From Bradyrhizobium sp. STM 3843 (GTDB lineage: Bacteria > Pseudomonadota > Alphaproteobacteria > Rhizobiales > Xanthobacteraceae), in contig NZ_CAFK01000010.1 of NCBI RefSeq assembly GCF_000239815.1, forward strand, positions 42,952 to 106,951: DNA of 64,000 nt, written 5' to 3'. Both the position numbers and the translations under genes were made by a program. Shown piece by piece: positions 9,276 through 18,338 of the stretch (its first letter is position 1; the number at the start of each line of letters is the position of its first letter). The notes under the pieces are model-generated. The model was not told where the DNA came from and searched no databases. It saw nothing but the letters and a program-made list of their open reading frames with translations.

Positions 9276-10451
9276 ATGACCGCTCATTCCGCATCCCCTC
9301 GCTTTGCTCCCACGGCCTTGATGCTCGGCAATCTCGTCACCGGCTGCTCCGTCCTGGCGCCTGCCGGGGTGTTGCCGGAGCTCGCCGCAGAGCTCGACGT
9401 CAGCATTCGAACCACGGGTCTTTTGATCACCTTCGGCGCGGTGATCCTGTGCATCTGTTCGCCGCTGACCGCGTGGCTCACCAGCCGCATTGACCGCCGC
9501 CGGCTGCTTGCGGTCACGCTCGCGGTGTTCGCGCTCGGCAATCTGGCCTCGAGCGTCGCGCCCGGCTATGCGAGCCTGTTGGTGATCCGCCTTGGGATGC
9601 TTGCGGTCGGCGCGCTCTATACGCCACAGGCCGCCGGCACCGCGGCGCTGATCGTGCCGGCCGAGCGGCGCGGGAGCTCGATCGCCTATGTCTTTCTCGG
9701 CTGGTCGCTGGCCGCGGCCGTCGGCCTGCCGCTGATCACCTTCATCGGCAGCCATTTGGGTTGGCGGATGGCCTATCTGCTGGTCGGCCTTGTCGGTGTC
9801 GTGAGCTGCCTGCTGGTGGTGTGGCGGTTGCCGAACGGGCTGCGGGGCGCGCCCGTCGAATTGAAGACCTGGGTCGAACTCGGCCGCAACCGGACGGTGG
9901 TGGTGCTGCTGCTGATCACGACGCTGCAGATGTCCGGGCAGTTCGTCGTCTTCACCTTCATGGGTCCGCTGTTGCAGACCTTGACCGGCGCGGATGCGAA
10001 CCAGGTCGGGCTGGTGTTCGCGCTGTATGGTGTGGCGGGCTTTGTCGGGGTGATCGTCGCCAGCCGTATCGTCGATTCCTGGGGAGCGTTCCGGACCTCG
10101 CTGCTGTTCACCAGCCTGATCCTGACCGGCATCGTGGGCTGGACCGTGGGAGCTGGAACCTATCCCATGATGGCGACAGCGGTTGTGGTCTGGGGGCTTG
10201 GCTTCGCCTCGGCCAACTCGATGCAGCAGGTCCGCCTGGTGAGCGCCGCGCCGCCACTCGCATCGGCATCCGTGTCGTTGAACACCTCGGTGCTTTATAT
10301 CGGCCAGGCGATCGGCTCAGCCATTGGCGGGGCGCTGTTCGCGCAGAACCTGCTTGGTAGCACCGGCTATGTTGCCACGGCCTTCGTCGCCATGGCCGTC
10401 CTGGCCATTCTGTCCAGCAGGCCGCGGGTACCGGTCGCCGCATTAGCCTGA
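9276..10451 (+). CDS. MFS transporter, DHA1-type drug/metabolite exporter
   Basis: The protein has 391 residues from ATG 9276; an earlier in-frame ATG at 9240 lies inside a palindrome and adds a charged non-conserved stretch. About 12 hydrophobic segments are visible. The MFS motif A region is AWLTSRIDRRRL, after the second segment, and motif C-like Gly/Pro-rich sequence (GWSLAAAVGLPL) is in the fifth. The fold and size fit arabinose-efflux-like DHA1 permeases that export small molecules with protons. There is no partner gene, and an upstream palindrome suggests it is controlled by a regulator elsewhere. Confidence 0.85.
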   Translation: MTAHSASPRFAPTALMLGNLVTGCSVLAPAGVLPELAAELDVSIRTTGLLITFGAVILCICSPLTAWLTSRIDRRRLLAVTLAVFALGNLASSVAPGYASLLVIRLGMLAVGALYTPQAAGTAALIVPAERRGSSIAYVFLGWSLAAAVGLPLITFIGSHLGWRMAYLLVGLVGVVSCLLVVWRLPNGLRGAPVELKTWVELGRNRTVVVLLLITTLQMSGQFVVFTFMGPLLQTLTGADANQVGLVFALYGVAGFVGVIVASRIVDSWGAFRTSLLFTSLILTGIVGWTVGAGTYPMMATAVVVWGLGFASANSMQQVRLVSAAPPLASASVSLNTSVLYIGQAIGSAIGGALFAQNLLGSTGYVATAFVAMAVLAILSSRPRVPVAALA

Positions 10452-10600
10452 TTCAGCCAAGAGTCGCTTGGCAAATGCCGCAAGACCGGCTTAAAGCCGC
10501 TTCACGTGGGATGCGGGGCTCTGGATGATTTCGCCATAACCGGCGGCTAATCAGACCGAGGCCCGGCGCCCCCCGCGGGTTCATATGAAAGCGATATGAC

Positions 10601-10963
10601 ATGAAGCGAATGACTTTGAGCCTGGCCGTGGCGCTCATTTCGACGGCCGCTCTTGCCCAGGCCAGCCCGCCGATGGTCGGCGGCCATCCGTTGGTCCAGG
10701 TCAAGCCCCATACCGCAGCTGCAGCAAAGCCGCAGTCGATGGCCGCGCGCCTTCAGGCGTGTCTGGAGATCGATGACGGCACCAAGGAACGGCTGAACTG
10801 CTATGACGGGGTGATCCCGCCCGCGCCGAAGCCGAAGGCCATGAAGGCCAAGTCGGTGAGCGATTGCAAGTTCACCAAGGAAGAGGACGAGCGGCTGGCC
10901 TGTTTCAACGGTTTCGTTGATAAGCAGCCGAAGCCCGACGCCAAGCCCGATTCCAAGACCTGA
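10601..10963 (+). CDS. Small secreted protein with two Cys-x(n)-Cys-Tyr/Phe motifs
   Basis: The protein has 120 residues with a clear signal peptide (MKRMTLSLAVALISTAALAQA). The mature part contains two copies of one motif: ACLEIDDGTKERLNCYDG and DCKFTKEEDERLACFNG. Each is a Cys, an acidic helix with R-L, then Cys-aromatic-D/N-G, probably disulfide-bonded in the periplasm. The motif recalls TagO/VasI-like and other small envelope proteins but is too short to assign. Pro/Lys-rich linkers surround it. A strong terminator follows. Confidence 0.7.
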   Translation: MKRMTLSLAVALISTAALAQASPPMVGGHPLVQVKPHTAAAAKPQSMAARLQACLEIDDGTKERLNCYDGVIPPAPKPKAMKAKSVSDCKFTKEEDERLACFNGFVDKQPKPDAKPDSKT

Positions 10964-10968
10964 TCCAG

Positions 10969-11015
10969 GAGGCGCGAGGCGATGAGGTCAGCTCGCCGTC
11001 GCGCCTCTGGTTTTT
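10969..11015 (+). terminator. Rho-independent terminator
   Basis: GAGGCGCGA (10969-10977) pairs with TCGCGCCTC (10999-11007), an inner GGCGA/TCGCC extends the stem, and TGGTTTTT follows. It sits 6 bases after the stop of the small secreted protein gene. Confidence 0.75.
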
Positions 11016-11019
11016 GATC

Positions 11020-11069
11020 GAGCAAGACTCCTACGAAAAGCCGCGCCAGCATTTTCGGATCATGCTCGA
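11020..11069. repeat. Diverged copy of the GGATCATGC-type palindromic repeat
   Basis: The right arm TTTTCGGATCATGCTCG closely matches the repeat at 35311-35386, while the left arm CGAGCAAGACTCC is degraded. It is one of three related elements in the window, the third being at 50689-50711. Confidence 0.45.
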
Positions 11070-11100
11070 GACACGGCGGTCGCCACCCGTCGGCGCCGGT

Positions 11101-11427
11101 TCAATCGGCGATGCGGGTCAGCACCGCCTTGAAGGCGAGCCCCGGCATCTGCAGTGCCGTTCCTTCGAAATCGACCATGTCGCCGTTTTCCTGCCCGCTC
11201 AACGTCAGCGTCACCCTGTCGATCCCAAAAAGCGGCTTGAACGCGGGATCCGGATCGTGGCGCTCGGTCGAGACCTTCACCTGGATCGCCTTCGGCGTGG
11301 AGCTGTAACTACCGATGAAGGCGAAGGCCGAATTGCCGCCGCGAAGCTTGCCGCTGCAGGCATAGACGACGCCGGATCCGGTGCCGTGAACGGTGTGAAA
11401 TTCCACTCTGTAAAGCCCATCGCGCAA
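11101..11427 (-). CDS. GrlR-like regulatory protein family
   Basis: The chosen product has 108 residues. The sequence RDGLYRVEFHTVHGTGSGVV, then YACSGKLRGGNSAFAFIGSY, matches the small beta-barrel GrlR family, best known as type III secretion repressors of enteric pathogens but common as single genes in rhizobia. The start is uncertain: TTG 11427, behind GGGGACGG, gives the family-typical N-terminus, while TTG 11448 would add 7 residues. No secretion genes are nearby, so the role is unknown. Confidence 0.65.
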   Translation of the reverse strand: MRDGLYRVEFHTVHGTGSGVVYACSGKLRGGNSAFAFIGSYSSTPKAIQVKVSTERHDPDPAFKPLFGIDRVTLTLSGQENGDMVDFEGTALQMPGLAFKAVLTRIAD

Positions 11428-11561
11428 TGTCCGTCCCCAATATCGCAATCAAACAATGCTTCATCTTAAGGCGGGTGCTGATAGCGGACAATGCGCGGCG
11501 CCGATACTTCAAGCCGCCATCAACATCACTTTGAGGCCTACGGTCTCAGCCGCGCGCCGGC

Positions 11562-12845
11562 TCAGCGGTTTGTCGCCCTTGAACTACCAGCAGCAATGCG
11601 GATCGGCGGTTGGGCCGCCGCCATCTTCCCCAGCACATCCTCGATCGGATTGCGCGTCCAGGCCAGGGTGACGTAGTCCCGGTGGGTGACGCCTTCCGGC
11701 GTCTCGACAAACACCACGCTGCCGGGCTTGAGCGGTCCGTCCATGTCTTCGGAGATGGCGATCCCGCGATCCCGCAACGTCGTCATCAGCTCCTGGTCGT
11801 GACGGGCGGTGTAGTGCGTGTAGGACGAGATGAAGAAGCCGGACCGATTATGTTCGATCCAGCCCGCGAACTTGTCGAGCTGGCCGTAGACGGCATCGAG
11901 CAGCACGACGCCGCGCACGCGGTTCGTGACGCCGCCGACCTCGAGGCTCCAGGCGGTCGGCAGGAAGCCGCCGCTATAGCCGACGATCACGATCGGCATG
12001 GTGGCGAACGCCTTCGCTGCGGCAGGATCGCCGGTCAGCTGGGCGAGATTGCCCGCGGCCTCGTCCATGAAACGTTTGAAGCCGCCGGGCTGCCAGAACT
12101 TGCCGGCACTGGAATCGGCGGCGTCGACCGCCATTTGCGGCGCCAGCAACACCGCATTGACGCCGGAGTCGCTGATCTGTTGCGGCACCAATTGCCGGTC
12201 GCGGACGTCGCGTTCCAAGGTCGCGCCGTTGCCATGGAAGAACACCACGATCACGCCGGGTTTGCGGACGTCGAAATGTTCGGGGACGTGCACGAGCACG
12301 CGGCTGTCATTGTAGGTCTGGTCCTGCCAGTAGACGCGGCCCGAGAAACTGCGGTGGCCGCGCCGGTCGCCGCTGGTGACATTGAGGAAGGGGGCGTCCG
12401 AGGCCGGGTTGTTGCCGTAGTAAGGGAATGCCGAGGACTTCATGCTGACCAGCGTGGTCAGCGGCTCGCGAGACGGGCGTGTGGCGGGCCCTTGCGGCTC
12501 GAGCGAGGCGACCTGATAGGATGCCGGCTGCGCCGCGAAATCCGAGGGCCTATGGAGTTCGAAGCTTTCGGCAGACGACGGAAAGCGATCGCGGAACTGG
12601 GGTGCCGGGAAGCGCTCGTCGAAGCTTGCAGATTGTGCCGGAGTGGCATTGGCCGCCAGCGTGCCGGGGCTTGGCGCCCTGCCGCAATGGGCGAGCGGAA
12701 GCGACAGCAGCAGGGCAAAGGTGGCGGAGATCGCACGGCGAGAAGAACAGGGGACGCTGCGCGCGCGCGAGCGAAACCGTTCCGCCCGGTGCACGTGGCG
12801 ACAGGTCAGGCATTTCGGATTCGGTCCGAGCATCCGCCCCGACAC
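11562..12845 (-). CDS. Exported alpha/beta hydrolase, possible lipoprotein
   Basis: The longest frame gives 427 residues. A hydrophobic stretch (ATFALLLSLPLAHCG) at about residues 41-55 resembles a secretion signal with an imperfect lipobox (LAHC). The real start may therefore be GTG or another codon some 15-20 residues inside the longest frame. The catalytic domain begins near residue 160; PGVIVVFFHGNGATL is the oxyanion strand and VGYSGGFLPTAW the Ser nucleophile elbow. The late block VFVETPEGVTHRDYVTLAW could carry the His. The 100-residue linker is Pro/Ser/Ala-rich. Substrate unknown; no partner genes. Confidence 0.65.
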   Translation of the reverse strand: MSGRMLGPNPKCLTCRHVHRAERFRSRARSVPCSSRRAISATFALLLSLPLAHCGRAPSPGTLAANATPAQSASFDERFPAPQFRDRFPSSAESFELHRPSDFAAQPASYQVASLEPQGPATRPSREPLTTLVSMKSSAFPYYGNNPASDAPFLNVTSGDRRGHRSFSGRVYWQDQTYNDSRVLVHVPEHFDVRKPGVIVVFFHGNGATLERDVRDRQLVPQQISDSGVNAVLLAPQMAVDAADSSAGKFWQPGGFKRFMDEAAGNLAQLTGDPAAAKAFATMPIVIVGYSGGFLPTAWSLEVGGVTNRVRGVVLLDAVYGQLDKFAGWIEHNRSGFFISSYTHYTARHDQELMTTLRDRGIAISEDMDGPLKPGSVVFVETPEGVTHRDYVTLAWTRNPIEDVLGKMAAAQPPIRIAAGSSRATNR

Positions 12846-13237
12846 CCCCCAAGTCCAACATGGCTACCAAAATCGCGACCTTCGGCTCCCTCACCAACTC
12901 TGGGCCGCCGCTGTTGAGGTCGCGTTACTCCTAAGCGCCGGAACAACCCCCGATATCCGGAGCCATCACTGTCGGTTGTGCGCCCTGGATGCGCCACAAC
13001 CGCGCCATTCGTGCGACACAGCACGAGATCGTGTCGCGATTGTGGGACTGCATAGGCGGCGACGCAATGCCGTACGCTGCCGGGGCTGAATAAAGGTTTC
13101 AGGATACCATTTTGGCTAGGCCATATTTAGCCCCCGTTAACCATGTTTGAATGGTTTGCCTGGAAACCTAGGGCCGGAGCTTAGGCGAGACCTTTGGGCC
13201 GGAGCGAAGGGAAGGGGCGTTCGGCGCCCCATGCGAC
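12846..13237. other. Intergenic region without a supported gene
   Basis: Two copies of GGGCCGGAGC (13171-13180, 13196-13205) and a GGGGCG/CGCCCC hairpin (13214-13230) ending 7 bases before the permease start are visible. The hairpin would cover the likely ribosome-binding region of the permease. Nothing else was recognised. Confidence 0.4.
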
Positions 13238-14614
13238 ATGGCTGCATCCGAAACACACGATGCGTCCTGGCCCGGCCGGCTGCTCGAGAGCGCCGTTCCT
13301 TCGGTGTCCGTGCTGGTCGCCACTGCGATCGTCGTGGCCGACATGATCGGCGTCGGCGTCTTCACCAGTCTCGGCTTCCAGGTGAAGGATATTCCTTCCG
13401 GCTTTTCCATCCTGCTGCTGTGGGCGATCGGCGGTGTCGTGGCGCTGTGTGGTGCCTTTTCTTACGCCGAGCTGGGCGCCATGTTTCCGCGTTCGAGCGG
13501 CGAGTACAATTTCCTCTCGCGCGCCTTTCATCCGGCGCTCGGCTTCATGGCAGGCTGGGTGTCCGCAACGGTCGGCTTCGCGGCGCCGGTTGCGCTCGCG
13601 GCGATGGCGTTCGGCGAATATGGCAGGGCCGTCTTCCCGGGCGCACCGTCGTTAGTGCTCGCGGTCGGCGCGGTCTGGCTCGTCACCGCGGTGCAGCTTC
13701 GCGGCATCAGGCTGTCCTCAAGTTTTCAACTGATTTCGACGCTGCTGAAGGTCGGGCTCATCGTCGCCTTCCTGGTCGCAGGCTTCACAGTCTCCTCTCC
13801 GCAGCCTGTGAGCTTTGTCCCCGCAAGGGCCGATATCGGCTACGTCATCAGTGGACCGTTTGCGATCGGGCTCGTGTTCGTGATGTACGCGTTTTCCGGC
13901 TGGAACGCCGCCACCTACATCACCGGTGAGTTGCATACGCCGCAACGGACGCTGCCGCGGGCGCTGCTCGCGGGCACTTTGATCGTGCTTGCGCTCTATG
14001 TCGCGCTGAATGCCGTGTTCCTGCTTGCCGCGCCGACCGACAGGCTGTCCGGTCAGCTGCAGGTCGCAAGCATCGCCGGCAGCTACATCTTCGGCACCAC
14101 GGGCGGACGCATCGTTGCCGGCATGATCTGCATCGGTCTGGTGCCTTCGATCGCGGCGATGATGTGGATCGGTCCGCGCGTCTTGATGACGATGGGCGAA
14201 GATGTTCCGGCGCTCTCCTTGTTTGCCCGCAGGTCGCAGAACGGCGCGCCGGTCTACGCGATCTTGTTCCAGCTCGCGATCGCCAATCTCATGCTGTTCA
14301 CCGAAAGCTTCGAGGCCGTGCTCGACTTCATCCAGTTCGCGCTGCTCGCGTGTTCGTTCCTCACCGTGCTCGGCCTGTTCAAACTACGCGTCACACGGCC
14401 GGAGCTGCCGCGGCCCTATCTGGCGTGGGGGTACCCGCTGACGCCTTTGCTGTTCCTGCTCGTAACCGGCTTCATGATGTCCTATCTGTTTGCGGAGCGG
14501 CCGCTGCAGGCCGGCCTCGGCGCGGCGGCGATGATGTCCGGCGTCCTGATCTATCTCATCGCTCACAAGCGGCCGGGCCGGAGCGCCGCGACAGCATTGC
14601 CGGGTGCAGATTGA
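13238..14614 (+). CDS. APC-superfamily amino acid permease
   Basis: The protein has 458 residues with about 12 hydrophobic segments. The first helix carries the APC substrate/ion motif IGVGVFTSLG, and the next block has GALCGAFSYAELGAMFPRSSGEY-type sequence (visible as FSYAELGAMFPRSSGEYNF). The mid region FSGWNAATYITGELHTPQRT matches helix 6 and the following loop of LAT/AdiC-like permeases. It should move amino acids or related compounds across the inner membrane; specificity cannot be read. The stop is 2 bases before the next ATG, so the two genes are probably co-translated. Confidence 0.85.
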   Translation: MAASETHDASWPGRLLESAVPSVSVLVATAIVVADMIGVGVFTSLGFQVKDIPSGFSILLLWAIGGVVALCGAFSYAELGAMFPRSSGEYNFLSRAFHPALGFMAGWVSATVGFAAPVALAAMAFGEYGRAVFPGAPSLVLAVGAVWLVTAVQLRGIRLSSSFQLISTLLKVGLIVAFLVAGFTVSSPQPVSFVPARADIGYVISGPFAIGLVFVMYAFSGWNAATYITGELHTPQRTLPRALLAGTLIVLALYVALNAVFLLAAPTDRLSGQLQVASIAGSYIFGTTGGRIVAGMICIGLVPSIAAMMWIGPRVLMTMGEDVPALSLFARRSQNGAPVYAILFQLAIANLMLFTESFEAVLDFIQFALLACSFLTVLGLFKLRVTRPELPRPYLAWGYPLTPLLFLLVTGFMMSYLFAERPLQAGLGAAAMMSGVLIYLIAHKRPGRSAATALPGAD

Positions 14615-14615
14615 G

Positions 14616-15851
14616 ATGTCGCGATTTGCCAATATGCTGATGCAGGCAGTGTGGATCGCTCTTCTGACGATCGGCTCTGCGCTTGCGCAAACGGCCACCC
14701 CCGACGACACCGCGCGGGTCCTTGCGGGAATGCAGCCCTCGGCCGGCTCGCCACTGGCTGCCCTGACACAGGATCCGTCGTGGCAGCGCCACGCAAAATT
14801 CTTCGATCATGCCTTCGGCGAGCTGCAGCAGGGTCAGCTTGCGAAGATACATGCCTGGTCGGACACCAATCTCGCGGCGCCGCGGCCGACGATGTTCTAT
14901 TTCTTCTCCGGACCGGATTTTCTGTACGCAGACGCGTTCTACTCCAAGGCGACCACCTACGTGATGGCCGCACTCGAACCGACCGGTCCGATACCCGACC
15001 TGACACGGCTGCCGCGTGGCAGCGTGGGTCCGGAGCTATCCTATGTCGAGCGCTCGCTGCAATCGATCCTGAGCTTCTCGTTCTTTATCACCAAGCAGAT
15101 GAAGGTCGACCTGCACGAGGGCGACATCGATGGCAGCTTGCCGTTGCTCTACGTGTTCCTGGCGCGGAGCGGCAAGACGATCCACGATGCGGGGCTGATT
15201 TGGCTCGACGACAATGGCGGACTGCATGAGGCGGCCGAACCGCCGCCACCAAATGCCACGCGCGGGGCGCGCATCACTTTCGCCGGGAGCGATGGTGTGG
15301 AGAGGACGCTCTATTACTTCTCGACGGATCTCTCGAATTCCGGCGTCAAGACCAGCGGCTTCCTGAAATTCTGCGAGCCGCTGGCGCCCGGCAACAGCCT
15401 CCTCAAGAGCGCATCCTATCTGCTGCACTCCGGCAATTTTTCGGTCGTACGCAGCTGGCTCTTGAAGAACAGCGCAAGCATCGTCCAGGACGATTCCGGA
15501 GTCCCGCTTGCCAGCTTTGGTTCAAAGGCTTGGCGGCTGTTCCCGTTCGGGCGCTATGCCGGTCCTATCGACAAGTTCCCCAGCATGTATCAGTACGGCT
15601 ACGCGGATCTGTTCGAGCGCGCCGAGCCGCTGGAGTTCGGCATCGGCTATCGCTGGCGCACGCGGGAATCCAATCTGCTGCTCGCGGTCAGGCTGCCAGC
15701 CGCAGATGCGACATCGTCGGCTGAAGCCATGCTCCCGACCGAACCGGTCTACCAGCCTGCGCGTGCGCGGCGGGTGCCGAGGCCACCGGAGCCGATCCCG
15801 GCTTACCCACCGCGACGGCGCGGCGGATTCTGGTTCTGGCCAGGGTGGTGA
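14616..15851 (+). CDS. Conserved hypothetical exported protein
   Basis: The protein has 411 residues from ATG 14616, one base after the permease stop; GTG 14604, overlapping the permease end, is an alternative. The N-terminus is a signal peptide (LMQAVWIALLTIGSALAQ). The body has no recognised domain; it is rich in aromatic residues (PTMFYFFSGPDFLYADAFY, LYYFSTDLSNSG) and ends in a Pro/Arg-rich tail (PPRRRGGFWFWPGW). Tight spacing with the permease suggests a linked role, such as a periplasmic accessory protein, but that is speculation. Confidence 0.6.
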   Translation: MSRFANMLMQAVWIALLTIGSALAQTATPDDTARVLAGMQPSAGSPLAALTQDPSWQRHAKFFDHAFGELQQGQLAKIHAWSDTNLAAPRPTMFYFFSGPDFLYADAFYSKATTYVMAALEPTGPIPDLTRLPRGSVGPELSYVERSLQSILSFSFFITKQMKVDLHEGDIDGSLPLLYVFLARSGKTIHDAGLIWLDDNGGLHEAAEPPPPNATRGARITFAGSDGVERTLYYFSTDLSNSGVKTSGFLKFCEPLAPGNSLLKSASYLLHSGNFSVVRSWLLKNSASIVQDDSGVPLASFGSKAWRLFPFGRYAGPIDKFPSMYQYGYADLFERAEPLEFGIGYRWRTRESNLLLAVRLPAADATSSAEAMLPTEPVYQPARARRVPRPPEPIPAYPPRRRGGFWFWPGW

Positions 15852-15873
15852 CGAAAAGGCTTTTGCGAAAGCC

Positions 15874-16056
15874 TCACCAATGCGTGCTCTGGCTGGGGAC
15901 GATGAAGTCCGTGCTGCTTGGGGGCAGGGCAGTGGAGTCGTCGAGATAACGCCACGCAGCAACGATCACGATCAGCAAAGCGGCGATAGCGATGAGATCG
16001 ATCTGTCTTGCGTCGCGGTTGCCGGGCCAATGTTTGGGGCTGATTTTCCAGCGCAT
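15874..16056 (-). CDS. Small single-span membrane protein
   Basis: The protein has 60 residues from ATG 16056, behind a strong GGGAGGA site 8 bases upstream. One hydrophobic helix (IDLIAIAALLIVIVAAWRYL) follows a basic N-terminus (MRWKISPKHWPGNRDAR), which predicts an N-in, C-out topology, and a short polar tail follows. It is convergent with the hypothetical exported protein. No family is recognised. Confidence 0.6.
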   Translation of the reverse strand: MRWKISPKHWPGNRDARQIDLIAIAALLIVIVAAWRYLDDSTALPPSSTDFIVPSQSTHW

Positions 16057-16173
16057 TGTTGTTTTCCTCCCAGCGGGAAGTATCAACTTAATGCGAACGA
16101 AACAGCGAGGTTCCGCCTACCGTCTCGCGACCCGAGGTGCGCCGCAGCAGAGGGCAGCAGGGAGAAGATAGAA

Positions 16174-16518
16174 TCAGCTCTCGGCGTTGACGCCGCGCCA
16201 GCGCGCGTAGCGCCAGGGCAGATACCAGGTTGCGCCTGCAGGCGCGGTCTGCGGAACATTGTCGATCCCCGAGGTGCCGAATGGCTGACAGCGCAGCAGC
16301 CGCGCCAAGGTCATCCAGCCGCCGGCCCACAGGCCGAACCGCTCGATGGCTTCGTCAGCATAGACCGAGCAGGTCGGCAGATGACGGCAGTTGTACCCAA
16401 CGAGCGGCGACAGCGTGTGCCGATAGATCCAGATCAGCCCGTGGGCCACGCGGCGCGGCAAACGAGACAGCGCCGCCGGCACCTGGTGGACGTGAGAATG
16501 AGAACATGCGTGCTTCAT
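16174..16518 (-). CDS. yidD: Membrane protein insertion efficiency factor YidD
   Basis: The protein has 114 residues from ATG 16518. YidD features are RVAHGLIWIYRHTLSPLVG, the CRHLPTCSVYADEAIERFG block with its conserved cysteines, and GGWMTLARLLRCQPFG. YidD is a small membrane-associated protein thought to help YidC insert membrane proteins. It is usually found between rnpA and yidC, but here it stands alone, as is common in alphaproteobacteria. The His-rich N-terminus (MKHACSHSHVH) is unusual, and the ribosome-binding site is weak. Confidence 0.9.
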   Translation of the reverse strand: MKHACSHSHVHQVPAALSRLPRRVAHGLIWIYRHTLSPLVGYNCRHLPTCSVYADEAIERFGLWAGGWMTLARLLRCQPFGTSGIDNVPQTAPAGATWYLPWRYARWRGVNAES

Positions 16519-16787
16519 GGGCGGATGCTGGAGCCGTAGGCGGAGCGCTGCACGGTTCCTGAGCGGGGAACCGGTGATCGCGCATTTTTGTGCTAAAGTG
16601 ATGCAACTATCACACGTTTTTCGGCGCAGTGCAGCGACACGTACCTGGACGGTAGGGAGTTGCCCGGATAGTTTTTCCTGACGACGGTATGACAGAATAA
16701 TAATGCATTGAGGCAAAGCTTGCCACGTCTTGACTGGCCCCGCGTGACACGGCGCGGTTTGGATCTGAGGTTGGGTAGGGGGAACAA

Positions 16788-17684
16788 TTGGAGGTGAAGC
16801 TGCTGCGGTCTCGCATTTTGCGCTGGACGCTTCTCGGCGTCGCAGCGATCGGAACCGCGCTCGGCGGCGCGATCCTCACACTTTCCAACAGCGCCCAGGC
16901 CGGGTCCTCGCTTGAGGAGCGCAAACTTCCGATGCGCTTCGGCTGGGTCGCCTGCGAGCCGAATTGCGGCTGGGTCAGCGCCGTTGGGATCATTACCGGC
17001 GATAGCCCAAAGGACTTCGAGGATTTCGCCAGGAATCGGGATCTGAGCGGCGCCACCGTGGTGCTGGACTCGAGCGGCGGGTCGGTCAATGACGCGATCA
17101 CGCTCGGCCGCCGCTTCCGGGACCTGAAGCTGCGGACCACGGTGGGCATCAGCCTTCGCGCGCGTCGTCCGGGCGAATCGGCGCGCATCGCGCCGGAGGC
17201 CTATTGCGAATCGATGTGCGTGTTCCTGCTGCTCGGCGGCACCACGCGCTACGTGCCGGATCGGGCGCATGTCCGCGTGCATCAGATCTGGATGGGCGAC
17301 CGCGCCGATGACGCCAAGGCTGCGAGCTATTCGGCGCAGGACATGATGATCGTCGAGCGCGATATCGGCCGCCTTGCCAAATACACCTTCGACATGGGCG
17401 GCGCCGGCGATCTCCTGTCGCTCGCGCTCAACGTGCCGCCGTGGGAGGACCTGCATGAGTTGTCGCGCGGCGAACTCGGGCAGACCAACCTCGTGACCAC
17501 GGAGGTCGCCGCCGACGTGCTGCCGCAGGCCAAGCCGGCAATTCCGATGGCTGAGCTTGCGCCGAAGGGACAGGACCGTTTCGCGCCGGCAGCAGACCAA
17601 GGCGACAAGCCATCGGCCAAGTCGACGCGGACCGCGGAGGCGACGGCGACGAACAGCACGGGCGCGACCACCCCGGCGCAATAG
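16788..17684 (+). CDS. Periplasmic ClpP/crotonase-fold protein (COG3904-like), second copy
   Basis: The protein has 298 residues from TTG 16788, 5 bases after GGGGGA; GTG 16794 is the alternative. An N-terminal hydrophobic signal or anchor ends near SNSAQA. The core has DSSGGSVNDAITLGRRF, matching the SPGG loop of the paralogue at 7898, and YCESMCVFLLLGG, matching its [11 protein letters not shown] nucleophile helix. The last 80 residues are an Ala/Thr/Lys-rich, probably disordered tail. The gene is convergent with the IscU-like gene. An active peptidase is possible but not shown. Confidence 0.6.
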   Translation: MEVKLLRSRILRWTLLGVAAIGTALGGAILTLSNSAQAGSSLEERKLPMRFGWVACEPNCGWVSAVGIITGDSPKDFEDFARNRDLSGATVVLDSSGGSVNDAITLGRRFRDLKLRTTVGISLRARRPGESARIAPEAYCESMCVFLLLGGTTRYVPDRAHVRVHQIWMGDRADDAKAASYSAQDMMIVERDIGRLAKYTFDMGGAGDLLSLALNVPPWEDLHELSRGELGQTNLVTTEVAADVLPQAKPAIPMAELAPKGQDRFAPAADQGDKPSAKSTRTAEATATNSTGATTPAQ

Positions 17685-17695
17685 CCGGCCTTCGA

Positions 17696-17717
17696 CCCGG
17701 CGCCATCGAGCGCCGGG
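17696..17717. terminator. Hairpin between convergent genes
   Basis: CCCGGCGC pairs with GCGCCGGG around a CATCGA loop, lying 12 bases after one stop codon and 7 bases beyond the other. There is no long T-run, so termination strength is uncertain. Confidence 0.5.
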
Positions 17718-17723
17718 ATCCTA

Positions 17724-18188
17724 TCAGCCCTGAGCGGCCGCTGGCTCTCTGCCTTCTGTCGCTTTCGCCTCGATCTGGTTGATCGCATCGACCACGGCGT
17801 CGAAGGTCAGCAGGGTCGAGGCATGGCGCGCCTTGTAGTCGCGCACCGGCTCGAGCAGCGCGATATCGGCCCATTTGCCCTGCGGCGGAGCGCCGTTCTC
17901 CTTCAGCATCTTGCGCACGGTTTCGCGCAACTCGCGCAGCTCCTGCGCGTTGGAACCGACGACGTGGCGCGCCATGATCGAGGAGGAGGCCTGTCCCAGT
18001 GCACAGGCCTTCACGTCATGGGCGAAATCGGTCACGACCGGCCCATCCATCTTGAGGTCGACCTTGACCGTCGAGCCGCACAGCTTGGAATGAGCGGTGG
18101 CGCTGGCATCCGGGTTGTCCAGCCGTCCGAGCCGCGGAATGTTGCCGGCCAGCTCGATGATTCGCTTGTTGTAGATGTCGTTCAGCAT
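17724..18188 (-). CDS. IscU/SufU-like iron-sulfur scaffold homologue lacking the third cysteine
   Basis: The protein has 154 residues from ATG 18188. It aligns with NifU-N/IscU scaffolds: C37 in KLCGS corresponds to the first ligand cysteine and C62 in KACALGQASSSIMARHVVG to the second. The third ligand region, R-x-x-C in SufU, reads DYKARHASTLLTF, with no Cys. It is divergent from folE, an arrangement often seen in alphaproteobacteria. It may carry or deliver Fe-S clusters, but the missing ligand argues for a modified role. Confidence 0.8.
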   Translation of the reverse strand: MLNDIYNKRIIELAGNIPRLGRLDNPDASATAHSKLCGSTVKVDLKMDGPVVTDFAHDVKACALGQASSSIMARHVVGSNAQELRELRETVRKMLKENGAPPQGKWADIALLEPVRDYKARHASTLLTFDAVVDAINQIEAKATEGREPAAAQG

Positions 18189-18338
18189 GTGCCTTCCGTC
18201 CCGGAATACCCATGTAAGGCGGCCTTGGCGGCCCGGTTTCATCGCCCTATATTGGGACTATATGGAAACGATTGGCGGAAAAACCAGCCATATCCTTCAG
18301 GCGTCCGGCGCCAAGGCGCCCCGTCTGCCGGTGACACT

